Part shown: piece after piece, positions 18,630-26,712 of the stretch
Numbering within the stretch: the stretch's first letter is position 1
Layout: the number at the start of each line of letters is the position of its first letter
Notes under the pieces: model-generated
Seen by the model: only the letters and a program-made list of their open reading frames with translations
What the model was told of the DNA's origin: nothing
Database searches by the model: none
NCBI GenBank assembly: GCA_963762315.1
Contig: CAVXKO010000004.1
Coordinates: 1,116,001 to 1,180,000, forward strand
Reading direction: 5' to 3'
Source of the DNA: RPQJ01 sp963762315
GTDB taxonomy: Bacteria > Pseudomonadota > Gammaproteobacteria > Steroidobacterales > Steroidobacteraceae
Length of the DNA stretch: 64,000 nucleotides
Translations under genes and position numbers: made by a program

Positions 18630-18837
18630 CGCATGCCTCCGATCCGGACCCACTGTCGCCGGTAACACAGACTTCGCCGCCGTACGCCGATCCGCCCTGC
18701 TCCCTAACCCCCCGCTCCTGCACCAACGCTCCCAGCTTCGCCGCGCGTTGATCATTCCGGGCTCGCTCCACTTCGTTCCTGGCCTTCTCCGTTTCCTGGG
18801 TCATCTGTGAAACCGCACTGGCAGGATGGTCAGACAT
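18622..18837 (-). CDS. Possible small hydrophilic protein
   Basis: A 71-residue frame beginning MSDHPASAVSQMTQETEKAR that overlaps the next gene by 8 bases. The central part (TEKARNEVERARNDQRAAKL) has a helical, charged pattern that could form a coiled coil; the tail is Gly/Ser-rich. There is no clear ribosome site and no known family. The overlap arrangement is compatible with translational coupling to the 192-residue protein, but the frame may be non-coding. Confidence 0.25.
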   Translation of the reverse strand: MSDHPASAVSQMTQETEKARNEVERARNDQRAAKLGALVQERGVREQGGSAYGGEVCVTGDSGSGSEACDA

Positions 18838-18934
18838 GGCCAGGTACTTCGCACGCTCAGTGTTTGCTCCCGTCGGTACCTGACGCCGCCGTATCGGCAA
18901 AGTACCGGCCCACATGCTGCTGCTCGACTCCACC

Positions 18935-20227
18935 CTAACCTTCAGCCTGCAAGGCCACGCCCTTGACCCTGCCCATGTCTGCCGGGTAGGTGCGGGCGCC
19001 TCGCCATTCCACGTAGGCGGCGACGAATCCAGCGAGACAGACGATGATCAGGGCGTTCCTCAGGCCCTGTGCACCGCCGCCCAACGCATCCGAGATCGCG
19101 CCCACAACGACGGGACCCCAGGCGCCACCGAGCACAATGCTGCAGAAGACGCCCATGCCGTACGAGATGCTTCTGATCGCAGGCTCGACGACGTCCTGTG
19201 TAACTGCGGTAAGTGCCGGCATCCCGAGCATGACCATCACGCTCCACGCGCACATCAGCAGGAAGCCCGCGCCCTGGACGTCGAGAAGCAGCGCGGCAAT
19301 CGCACTGACCGCTGCCAGCAGGTCGCCGAGAGCCAGCAGCAGCACGCGGGCCCTTGGCTCCTCCTGTTGCCATCGGTCGGCGAGGACTCCGCCGATCACG
19401 GAACCGCCAATCGCCATCACCGCGATTACGGCCATGGCCGTGCCGGCCCGGTCCTCAGCGATGCCCTGCGAGCGCATGAGATACGCGGGAAGCCAGGTCA
19501 GCAGCGAGTAGTGCACGAAGCTTCTGATTCCGTAACCGACATAGAGCCGCCTGAGAGTCGGGATCTTCAGGAGCGTGGATACTGAAGAGATGAAGCCTTT
19601 CCTGTTGCCTTGGTCGTCTACGTGCGCAACCGTCCTGTAGTCCTTCATGAAGAAAGCCATTGATCCTAGGAGGATGCCGGGTATCGCGAACACAAAGAAC
19701 GGGTACTGCCAGCCGCCCATTCTTTGTGAAATCAGTCCGCCGAGGAGGAACCCAAGGGATGCGCCGAGCGGTACTACCAGGCTGAAGACACCCATGACCC
19801 GGCCGCGTGATCCCGGCGGATACATGGCCGTGATCCAGGCCGCGCCGCCCGCGGCGAACGCGGATTCGCCGACGCCGACCATCACGCGGGGAATGAGTAC
19901 GCCCACATAGCTCTTGCCGAGTCCCGTGATGAACGTGAATGCGCTCCACACGATCGCCATCAGACCGACCGCCTTCCGTCTGCTCCAGCGGTCGACGAGG
20001 TAAGAAACCGGCAACGAGAAAGCCGCCATGCTCAGAAAAAACAGTGTCTGCAGGGACCCGGCCTGCGCATCGCTCAGGCCGAGCGCCACTTTCATCGGCT
20101 GCATCACAGCGGCCAGGACCTGCCGGTCCATGTAGTTCACCATGTACAGCAGTGAACACGTGATGAGCACGCCGTGCGCTCCCCAGCCGCCGACCTTGAA
20201 TTCCTTGATGCCTGGGTCCCCCTTCAT
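18935..20227 (-). CDS. MFS transporter, Spinster-like family
   Basis: A 430-residue, 12-helix major facilitator. The N-terminal block LYMVNYMDRQVLAAVMQPMK and the loop 2-3 motif VDRWSRRKAVGL are typical of the Spinster-like/anion-cation symporter branch. IPRVMVGVGESAFAAGGAAW corresponds to helices 4-5. Substrates of this branch in bacteria are mostly unknown organic anions or lipids. The start at 20227 is preferred because GGGAA sits directly upstream; an in-frame start at 20269 would overlap a short upstream frame that ends only 4 bases before 20227. It is the distal gene of a run that begins with the PDZ-GAF sensor. Confidence 0.88.
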   Translation of the reverse strand: MKGDPGIKEFKVGGWGAHGVLITCSLLYMVNYMDRQVLAAVMQPMKVALGLSDAQAGSLQTLFFLSMAAFSLPVSYLVDRWSRRKAVGLMAIVWSAFTFITGLGKSYVGVLIPRVMVGVGESAFAAGGAAWITAMYPPGSRGRVMGVFSLVVPLGASLGFLLGGLISQRMGGWQYPFFVFAIPGILLGSMAFFMKDYRTVAHVDDQGNRKGFISSVSTLLKIPTLRRLYVGYGIRSFVHYSLLTWLPAYLMRSQGIAEDRAGTAMAVIAVMAIGGSVIGGVLADRWQQEEPRARVLLLALGDLLAAVSAIAALLLDVQGAGFLLMCAWSVMVMLGMPALTAVTQDVVEPAIRSISYGMGVFCSIVLGGAWGPVVVGAISDALGGGAQGLRNALIIVCLAGFVAAYVEWRGARTYPADMGRVKGVALQAEG

Positions 20228-20231
20228 TTCC

Positions 20232-20429
20232 CTATGACCCCCTGCCTGCCGTCTTGATTGCCGGAGCATGGGCGGCGCTGGCCGCGCTCGACGGCCGCAG
20301 ACCCGCGCGCGACAGGTCGAACACCTTCACGATCGGCCAGTAATTGGCCAGCACGAACGCGGCGAGCGCCACCGCGAATACGGTATTGATCGCCCTGACG
20401 AAAGTCCGCGACTGTGTGGCGTTTGTCAT
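20232..20429 (-). pseudogene. Truncated tandem copy of the PDZ-GAF sensor N-terminus
   Basis: A 65-residue frame whose first about 45 residues closely match the start of the 612-residue sensor immediately upstream: MTNATQSRTFVRAINTVFAV here against MTNSSSARPFIRAINTAFAV there, continuing through the membrane helix to FDLSRA against FDISRA. After that the resemblance ends and an Ala-rich tail follows. The frame ends 4 bases before the MFS start, and its last codons carry the MFS ribosome site. It is either a partial tandem duplication left after deletion or a short coupling peptide. Confidence 0.6.
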
Positions 20430-20454
20430 CGGTGCAGATCTGTGATGGCTTCGA

Positions 20455-22293
20455 TCATGAACCACTCGCCATGCGCTCCCGGACCAGTGCTCGCAGTTCC
20501 GTCACCGTTGTCTCAAGCTGCTCATTCCGGCGCGACAAAGTTCCAATCCGCACCTGCTGGTGCGAGGTTGCCGCCGCCTTGGCAAGCTGATGCAGCAGCT
20601 CGATCTCATCCGGATCGAGCAGCGTGTGATTCACATGGGAGCCGTACAGCACCACCGCAGCGAGCGCGTGCTGATTCACGATCGGGATCGCCAATACCGG
20701 CAGTGCCGCACCCTCAGGAACGCCGGCCGGCAGCAGCTGCGGATCGTCGAGCCTCAAAGGCTCGTGCTCAGCCTGCAGATAACGCACCAGCAGGGAATCC
20801 GCCGTGATACTCGTGGCTTGATTCTCGCTCCAGCCCTGCGCCAGCACACGTCGCAGCGGTCCCTCCGGCGACTCCCGATAGAACAGCGCCGCCGACGCGA
20901 GCTCGAGATTCCGCACTGGCTCCACGACCAGTGCCTCGGCGATTGAGCGCTCATCCGTGGCGTACGGCAGCGCCGCGGTGACCCGCCGCAACCGCTCCTC
21001 TGCTTGATGGTGCTTGCGGAACAGCACCTGATCCACGAGCATCGTGATCCAGTGCGACGCCCGGTGCAGCACGAGACCGAGGCCGATGGCCGCGAGACCT
21101 TCCAGGCCAATGGCGAGACCCGACTGCTCGATCAGACGCCCCCCCAGCCAGTGCACGGCTGCGAGAAACACCAGAGCTGCGGTGGACACCACGCCGAAAG
21201 CAAGCGTGCGACTGACGGCAAACTGCACGTCGACGACGCGCTGACGCAGGACGGCGTACCCAAGCGCAAGCGGGAAGACGATGCCCTGGTTGAATGCCAG
21301 GACCCAGTTGAGCGGTGTGAGACCGACGACAGCCGGCCATCGAAAGCGCAGAGCCAGCACAACACTGAGACACGCCCACGCGACCGACATGCCCAGCAGG
21401 GCCCATTTCAGGCGGGCTCTGTCCTCAGCATCCGATCTGCGATAGGTCCACGCGAGCGACGCAATGGCGACCAGAAGCGAAGGTGTCGCTCCAAAAGCCC
21501 ATACCACGTTCCAGGCACTGCGGGCCGGATCCGGCTGAAATGGCGTGATCGCGGCGTAGCCGAGGATCCAGGAGTACGCGGTCAATGCCAGTGCGGCCCC
21601 CAGCACGGCGGTACGCTTCCAGCAAGCCCAGGCAGGCAAGGTGTCCCGCGGAAAACACAGGGCGAACACGAGGGTCCAGATGCCTACGCTCTCGAATCCG
21701 CTCACCAGCAACGGCATCGAGCCAAGGTCGGGTCCGGCCTCAAAGGCAAGGAAAACGCTCGCCCACGGGTCGCTCGGAAATGACCATATCATCGCAAGCA
21801 ACAGCGACCACGTCATCAGGCTGGGCCGTGCCCAGACCATGAAGATCGCAACCAGAATCGAGACCGTATAGCCACTCAGGCGCGCCAGCAGCGCGATGCG
21901 GCTGTGGAGGGTCGGCAGGTAAGCGGCCCGCCGAGGCGCAATGGTGACGATGGCTCGTGAGCCATCGACGTGGCGCACCGGCAGCGTCGCGCTGAATCGC
22001 TCGGGCATTTGGCGGTAGCCCGCCACTACCCAGTCCGCGTCTCGGTTTACATCGAACTCCAGCACGTCGCCCGCGCGCAATCCGGCGCAATCAGCGACGC
22101 CGCCCGGCGTCACCGCCGTTATCTTCTTCGCATGCCCATCGATCCAGGCGCTCTCGATCATGAGATCCGCGCGCGAGATGTCGAACGCCCGAATCGTTGA
22201 CCAGCAAGTAACGAGGACCACTGCGCCGAGCGCCACCGCGAACGCGGTGTTGATCGCTCTGATAAATGGCCGTGCCGAAGAGGAATTCGTCAT
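20455..22293 (-). CDS. Membrane sensor with PDZ-like, multi-TM and GAF-like domains, no catalytic output
   Basis: A 612-residue protein. Helix 1 lies at about 12-33. A PDZ-like extracytoplasmic segment follows (about 45-125; ITAVTPGGVADCAGLRAGDVL is a typical PDZ carboxylate-loop region). About eight helices span 130-385. A cytoplasmic region then begins with VDQVLFRKHHQAEERLRRVT and is GAF-like (about 400-590). The C-terminus is a short coiled coil (RRNEQLETTVTELRALVRER). The layout up to the GAF region resembles 7TM sensor histidine kinases, but the kinase, GGDEF or HTH output is absent, because the protein ends after the coiled coil. It probably acts through a partner. A truncated copy of its N-terminus and an MFS gene follow at once. 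Confidence 0.75.
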   Translation of the reverse strand: MTNSSSARPFIRAINTAFAVALGAVVLVTCWSTIRAFDISRADLMIESAWIDGHAKKITAVTPGGVADCAGLRAGDVLEFDVNRDADWVVAGYRQMPERFSATLPVRHVDGSRAIVTIAPRRAAYLPTLHSRIALLARLSGYTVSILVAIFMVWARPSLMTWSLLLAMIWSFPSDPWASVFLAFEAGPDLGSMPLLVSGFESVGIWTLVFALCFPRDTLPAWACWKRTAVLGAALALTAYSWILGYAAITPFQPDPARSAWNVVWAFGATPSLLVAIASLAWTYRRSDAEDRARLKWALLGMSVAWACLSVVLALRFRWPAVVGLTPLNWVLAFNQGIVFPLALGYAVLRQRVVDVQFAVSRTLAFGVVSTAALVFLAAVHWLGGRLIEQSGLAIGLEGLAAIGLGLVLHRASHWITMLVDQVLFRKHHQAEERLRRVTAALPYATDERSIAEALVVEPVRNLELASAALFYRESPEGPLRRVLAQGWSENQATSITADSLLVRYLQAEHEPLRLDDPQLLPAGVPEGAALPVLAIPIVNQHALAAVVLYGSHVNHTLLDPDEIELLHQLAKAAATSHQQVRIGTLSRRNEQLETTVTELRALVRERMASGS

Positions 22294-22380
22294 TTTCGCG
22301 AACTTACTTGCCGCCGGGTTCGGCCATCCATCCCTCGATCATTCCTTGGCGCCGGCGACCTTGCTCCGACCGCAAGGCCA

Positions 22381-22899
22381 CTACTTGCCCATCTCGCTCT
22401 GGTCCATGAGCAACGTCCGTTTCGCAAACTTCCAGCCTCCTTCCGTCTTGATGAACAGATCGCGGTAGATCCCCGTCGTCACCGTGTAGGGCTTCTCGCC
22501 CGGCACTTGCCACATCAGATTCAGCATGGTGGTCCCCTCTACCTGTCCGCCGGCACGCCCGACGAGGAGTGTGTTCGTCTGATAGTGACGGGACTGGATA
22601 CCCTTCTGTTGCAGCATCGCCAGCCGTTGCGTGACCACGGCACGTAGTTCGTCACGGCTCACCGCTCTCACGATCGGCTTGGCGGCCCCACTCGCGGAGG
22701 CCTCCCAGACGCAGTCCTTCGTCAGCAGCACGAGAAAGCCTTCGATGTCCTTGGCGTCGTAGGTCTGTGAGTAGGTCGAAATGAGATCCAGTATCTGCTG
22801 ACGGTCTTCGGCGGATACGCTCGCCGGAGAACCGGCGTAGCCCGCGGACGACACACCCAGCAGCGCGAACGCAAACAGCGATACCAGCGTCTTCTTCAT
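22381..22899 (-). CDS. Secreted NTF2-like/SnoaL-fold protein
   Basis: A 172-residue protein with a signal peptide (MKKTLVSLFAFALLGVSSAGYA) and a single NTF2-like domain. ILDLISTYSQTYDAKDIEGF and the closing FIKTEGGWKFAKRTLLMDQS are diagnostic of the SnoaL-4/DUF4440 group. Members are often cyclases, isomerases or dehydratases, or simple binding proteins; catalytic residues cannot be assigned. The start at 22899 has a GGGGGAA ribosome site. It sits between the PDZ-GAF sensor and the GMC oxidoreductase genes, all on the minus strand, and may serve the same catabolic route. Confidence 0.8.
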   Translation of the reverse strand: MKKTLVSLFAFALLGVSSAGYAGSPASVSAEDRQQILDLISTYSQTYDAKDIEGFLVLLTKDCVWEASASGAAKPIVRAVSRDELRAVVTQRLAMLQQKGIQSRHYQTNTLLVGRAGGQVEGTTMLNLMWQVPGEKPYTVTTGIYRDLFIKTEGGWKFAKRTLLMDQSEMGK

Positions 22900-23183
22900 A
22901 AGTTCCCCCGATATGCCTGTCGGCCGTACCAACCCACGGGTCGCGCGGGCCGCGCCTCAATCTCCTGCCCGGCACCGCTGACCAGAGCTACCTTGCGTTT
23001 GAGGTCACGCATTCGAATTCTCCCTGATGAAGTGGGCATCGGATCCCACGCCTGCGATTCCCCCACCGCCCCGAACCCGACCTGCCCCCGCCCACACGCA
23101 CGCCCAGCGTCATCAAGTGCGCGACCTGAATCGGTTCCATTGGCCTGCTCCCCGCAGCTGGACCCGTTCCCGCATCGAGCCGC

Positions 23184-23630
23184 TCAGCATTCGCGGTAGA
23201 GCTTCCCACGCGCCCGAACGGCATCGAGCAGCGATAGATCGTCCGGCTCGACGTCATACCCCTCCGGATGCGGCGGCCGCGCATTGCCGTTGAGCGCAGT
23301 GAGAACTTGTTCGCTCGAGTAATAGCCGACGCAAGCGAGCGTCAGCAGTGTCGGCAGGAACAACGGGGCAGACTGCTCGAGTTCGCCAAGTACCTCGATG
23401 CGCGTGCCGCGAGCGAGGGCGGCGAAACCCTTCGCGTCGCGCCGTCGGGCAAGGTCCTCGAGTGCTGCGAACCCCTGCGTGAGCAGCGGCTCCAGTCCGG
23501 GTGTCGCGGCAGCCGCGTGCTGCACGATCGCCCCCGCGCCGAGCGCGCCAGCGCCCGGCATGCGTCCGTCCACGCTCGGCGGGATCAGCTCGTCGAGCAC
23601 CAGCGCCAGCAGTTGGGCATTCATGGTCAT
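23184..23630 (-). CDS. Small subunit-like protein of a GMC dehydrogenase (gluconate 2-dehydrogenase subunit 3 type)
   Basis: A 148-residue protein starting 3 bases after the GMC oxidoreductase stop, which suggests coupled translation. Its opening (LLALVLDELIPPSVDGRMPGAGALG) matches the gluconate 2-dehydrogenase subunit 3 family, where the small subunit supports assembly or export of the flavoprotein. No twin-arginine signal is seen, although many relatives carry one. The cytochrome c subunit found in classic three-subunit membrane dehydrogenases is not encoded nearby. Confidence 0.72.
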   Translation of the reverse strand: MTMNAQLLALVLDELIPPSVDGRMPGAGALGAGAIVQHAAAATPGLEPLLTQGFAALEDLARRRDAKGFAALARGTRIEVLGELEQSAPLFLPTLLTLACVGYYSSEQVLTALNGNARPPHPEGYDVEPDDLSLLDAVRARGKLYREC

Positions 23631-23633
23631 GGC

Positions 23634-25238
23634 TCAGTCGAACAAGTTGGCGAGGTTCTTCTTCATCGTGTCGGCGATGTACAGCGCCAGAGCCTGGATG
23701 GTCGAGCACGGGTTCACGCCGGCCGAAGTGACGAAGATGCTGCCGTCGACGATGAAGACGTTGCGAACGTCGTGACAACGTCCCCATTCGTTCACGACCG
23801 AACGCTCCGGGTCGGTGCCCATGCGCGCCGTCCCCATCAGGTGCCAGCCGGCGACTTTCCACGGGCTCTCGGACAGCACTTCGCGCGCGCCGGCCGCCTT
23901 CAGCGCTTCGGTGGCGCGAGCGACGGCAAAGTCGAGCATCCTCCGGCTGTTCTCGCTCAGCTGATAGCTGATCTTCGGGGCCGGGATGCCGTTCGAGTCG
24001 GTGAGCCGCTCGTCGAGCGTCACACAGTTTGCGGGATCGGGCAGGTCCTCGCAGATGCCGACCAGGCTGGCCGTGCGATCGTGTAAAGCGGCGACCGCCG
24101 CGTGGTGATTGTCGCCCCATGGAAGGCGTCCCTGGTTTAGCACCCACAATGCCTTGAATACCGGGGCGAGCCCACGCGCACCTTCGAACATGAAGCCGCG
24201 CACGAACCCCCGCGATGCATCGGTCTCGTAGAACTCATGGCTCCACAGGCTGCAACCGGTCGGCCCCTTGTAGCCTTCGAGCGGCTCGTCGAATATCCCG
24301 GTCGTCGCCGCATACGGGTGGAACATCAGGTTCTTGCCGACCAGTCCGCTGCGGTTGGCAAGTCCGTCCGGGAATTGCGCGGAACGCGAGTTCAGGAGCA
24401 GTCGCGGAGTGCCCACACCATTGCACGCAATCACGACCACCTCGGCCTTCTGCCGCTGCTCCGTGCCGTTCTCGTCGTAATAGATCACGCCGTCCGCCAG
24501 GCCGTTGGGGCCGACGGTGATCTCGCGCACGCGGCATCGGGTGCGCAATTCCACGCCGGCGCGCAGTGCGGCCGGCCAGTAGGTAACGTCCGTGCTGCCC
24601 TTCGCGCCCTGCGGACACCCCGCCATGCACGTGCCGGCGTTGATGCAGGCCGCGCGGCCTTCGTATTCCTCGGTCACAATTGCGCTGTCAGACGGCCACC
24701 AGTGCCATCCAAGCTTGTTGAAGCCCGATGCCATCTTTCGCCCGAGCTTGCCGAGGCGCACGGGCGGGAGCGGCGGCTCCTTCGATGGGTACGCAGGATC
24801 GCCCGCGAGGCCGGCGACGCCCGTCATCCGGTCGTTCAGCGCATAAAACGGCTCGAGCCGCTGGTAATCGATCGGCCAGTCGTCGCCGACGCCGTCGAGA
24901 GTACGCACGCGGAAGTCGGACGGATGGAAGCGCGGGAAGTGCGCCGCATAGAGAATGGTACTGCCGCCGACCGCGTTGAACATCGACAGCGAGATCGGGG
25001 AGGCGCTGTCGTTCGCGGGATAGTCCTCCGTACGGCCGCGAGCGTTGGGGCTCAATGCGAAATCCCCGGCCTGCCTGAGTTCCCAGTTCGCCTTCAGCCC
25101 TGGATACGCGTCGGATGGCACCCAGTCCCCCTGCTCGAGGCAGAGGATGTGCATGCGCGTGTCGGCCAGGCTCCATGCGACGGCAGCCCCTGACGCCCCG
25201 GCACCGATGATCAGTACGTCTACGGTTTGCTCGTTCAT
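23634..25238 (-). CDS. GMC-family FAD oxidoreductase (gluconate/choline-dehydrogenase-like)
   Basis: A 534-residue flavoenzyme. The N-terminal dinucleotide fold is DVLIIGAGASGAAVAWSL. A cysteine-rich loop CINAGTCMAGCPQGAKGS (about 205-220) is typical of the large glucose/gluconate dehydrogenase-like GMC subgroup. The C-terminal catalytic region holds WHLMGTARMG (His of the active site) and VFIVDGSIFVTSAGVNPCST. It oxidises an alcohol, most likely with electrons passed to a membrane carrier rather than oxygen. The adjacent small subunit supports a dehydrogenase rather than an oxidase. The substrate is not evident; sugars, sterols and other secondary alcohols are all possible in this family. 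Confidence 0.9.
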   Translation of the reverse strand: MNEQTVDVLIIGAGASGAAVAWSLADTRMHILCLEQGDWVPSDAYPGLKANWELRQAGDFALSPNARGRTEDYPANDSASPISLSMFNAVGGSTILYAAHFPRFHPSDFRVRTLDGVGDDWPIDYQRLEPFYALNDRMTGVAGLAGDPAYPSKEPPLPPVRLGKLGRKMASGFNKLGWHWWPSDSAIVTEEYEGRAACINAGTCMAGCPQGAKGSTDVTYWPAALRAGVELRTRCRVREITVGPNGLADGVIYYDENGTEQRQKAEVVVIACNGVGTPRLLLNSRSAQFPDGLANRSGLVGKNLMFHPYAATTGIFDEPLEGYKGPTGCSLWSHEFYETDASRGFVRGFMFEGARGLAPVFKALWVLNQGRLPWGDNHHAAVAALHDRTASLVGICEDLPDPANCVTLDERLTDSNGIPAPKISYQLSENSRRMLDFAVARATEALKAAGAREVLSESPWKVAGWHLMGTARMGTDPERSVVNEWGRCHDVRNVFIVDGSIFVTSAGVNPCSTIQALALYIADTMKKNLANLFD

Positions 25239-25421
25239 GTCGCGCTCACGCCCCCTTTCTCTCTATCCTTGCGCGCCCCGATCCCCGAGCTGCTTTGGTT
25301 CCCAGGCCCGCTCAGCCGCCGATGGTGTCGTCAAGACCTTCAACCATCTGTCGCAACTCCTCCGGTGCGGTTGACTCGTCATTTCCACGGTGGTCACCCT
25401 CCTCCGCGCAACCCGCCACGA

Positions 25422-26348
25422 TCAGGCCGAAGCGAGAAAACGCAGAGTACGTTCATTGACCAGTTCTGGCTTCTCGACCCAGAAGAAGTGGCCTGCGTTT
25501 GCAACTTGCTCAACGGCCGACCCCGGCCCTAACACTTTCGGGATTGCATCGAAGGCTATGGCGTCGAGTCCGAAGCAGCCGTCCCGGGTGCCATGAAGGT
25601 ACAGGACGGGCTGTGGAACAGGACGACCGCAGAGCGCTCCCTGCTCCTGGACCCACTCGGCGGAACCAAACCGGGATGGTTCAAAGTAGCGGCGGTAGTA
25701 CCCCAAGGCAGCCTTCAGGTTTGAGGGATGTCCGAGGCATTCCTTCACCTTCGCGAGGTCGAATGTCGCATCGTAGCCAGGCGACCAGTCACCCCACAGT
25801 CCGTCGAGGAACGCCATGTTGTCCGCTGCGACGATGGTGTCGGCAGACGCCATCTGGAACAGCCAGAAGTAGAACGAGCGCTTCAGTTGCGGGTAACTGA
25901 ATTCGGCGCATCCGAACGGCGGCACACTGCCGATCACGGCACGACGCCAGCGAGTGGGATCGGCCGCGAGCGCGCCCCAGCCCGCGATGGCGCCCCAGTC
26001 GTGCGCGATGAGCACCGCGTCGCCGTCTCCGCCAAGTGCCGCGTGCAGGGCGTTCGGGTCATTCGTCAGGGCCTGCGTAGAGAAGTCGCTGTCGGCCGGA
26101 ATCTCGGTAGGTGCATATCCCCGCATGAAGGGCGCAACCGCCCTAAATCCGGCCCGCGCCAGTTCCGGGAGCAGATGCCGGTAAGTCCAAGGCGAGTCCG
26201 GAAACCCGTGCAGACATAGCGCCAATGGCCCCGATCCGAACTCCAGGTACTGAAATTCGATGCCGTTCGCTTGCACTGAGCCGCACCTGAAGTGTGGCGT
26301 TGCGCCAGCGGTTCCGTTCGCGCTAAGACTGGTCATTGTCTCTTTCAT
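25422..26348 (-). CDS. Alpha/beta hydrolase, epoxide-hydrolase/haloalkane-dehalogenase type
   Basis: A 308-residue hydrolase. The oxyanion motif is HGFPDSPWTYRHLL. The nucleophile elbow reads AHDWGAIAGW, with Asp as nucleophile and Trp next to it, as in epoxide hydrolases and dehalogenases rather than esterases. The catalytic His is in NAGHFFWVEKPE near the C-terminus. The cap domain (about 140-215) is rich in aromatics. Asp nucleophiles form an alkyl-enzyme ester that is then hydrolysed. The start at 26348 is the first of two near ATGs. It belongs to the minus-strand catabolic run, 21 bases downstream of the DUF1330 gene. Confidence 0.85.
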   Translation of the reverse strand: MKETMTSLSANGTAGATPHFRCGSVQANGIEFQYLEFGSGPLALCLHGFPDSPWTYRHLLPELARAGFRAVAPFMRGYAPTEIPADSDFSTQALTNDPNALHAALGGDGDAVLIAHDWGAIAGWGALAADPTRWRRAVIGSVPPFGCAEFSYPQLKRSFYFWLFQMASADTIVAADNMAFLDGLWGDWSPGYDATFDLAKVKECLGHPSNLKAALGYYRRYFEPSRFGSAEWVQEQGALCGRPVPQPVLYLHGTRDGCFGLDAIAFDAIPKVLGPGSAVEQVANAGHFFWVEKPELVNERTLRFLASA

Positions 26349-26368
26349 GTCGCCCCCAAGGCCGGCGG

Positions 26369-26656
26369 CTATACCCCTTCCATGCCCACGATGTTCGCGC
26401 TGCTTGCCTCCATGCGTAGCGCCTTGAGCGGTTGATACTCGGGACTGACATAGAAGGACTGCGCGGCCGCCTGTGACGGAAATTCAAATATCACGAGGCG
26501 CGTCGGTTTCCAGTCGCCCTCGATCACCGTGTGCGCCCCACCGCGCACGAGATACCGACCGCCGGCGGCCTCGATGACCGGTTTGATCTTCGCCATGTAC
26601 TCCTGGTACTTCGGCAGGTCGTGAATCGTCACGTCAAAGATCGCGTAGTACGCCAT
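26369..26656 (-). CDS. DUF1330-family protein
   Basis: A 95-residue dimeric alpha/beta-barrel-type protein of the DUF1330 family. MAYYAIFDVTIHDLPKYQEY, AAGGRYLVRGG and WKPTRLVIFEFPS are the hallmark blocks. The start at 26656 is set by GGAGAG about 8 bases upstream. The biochemical role of the family is not established; its ferredoxin-like fold resembles small-molecule monooxygenase/isomerase domains. It is directly upstream of the epoxide-hydrolase-like gene, and an operon is likely. Confidence 0.88.
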   Translation of the reverse strand: MAYYAIFDVTIHDLPKYQEYMAKIKPVIEAAGGRYLVRGGAHTVIEGDWKPTRLVIFEFPSQAAAQSFYVSPEYQPLKALRMEASSANIVGMEGV

Positions 26657-26712
26657 GTGGTCGCTCTCCTCGTGCTGCTCGCTTCCTGTGAGACCGGCTC
26701 GCACCCGGTTCG

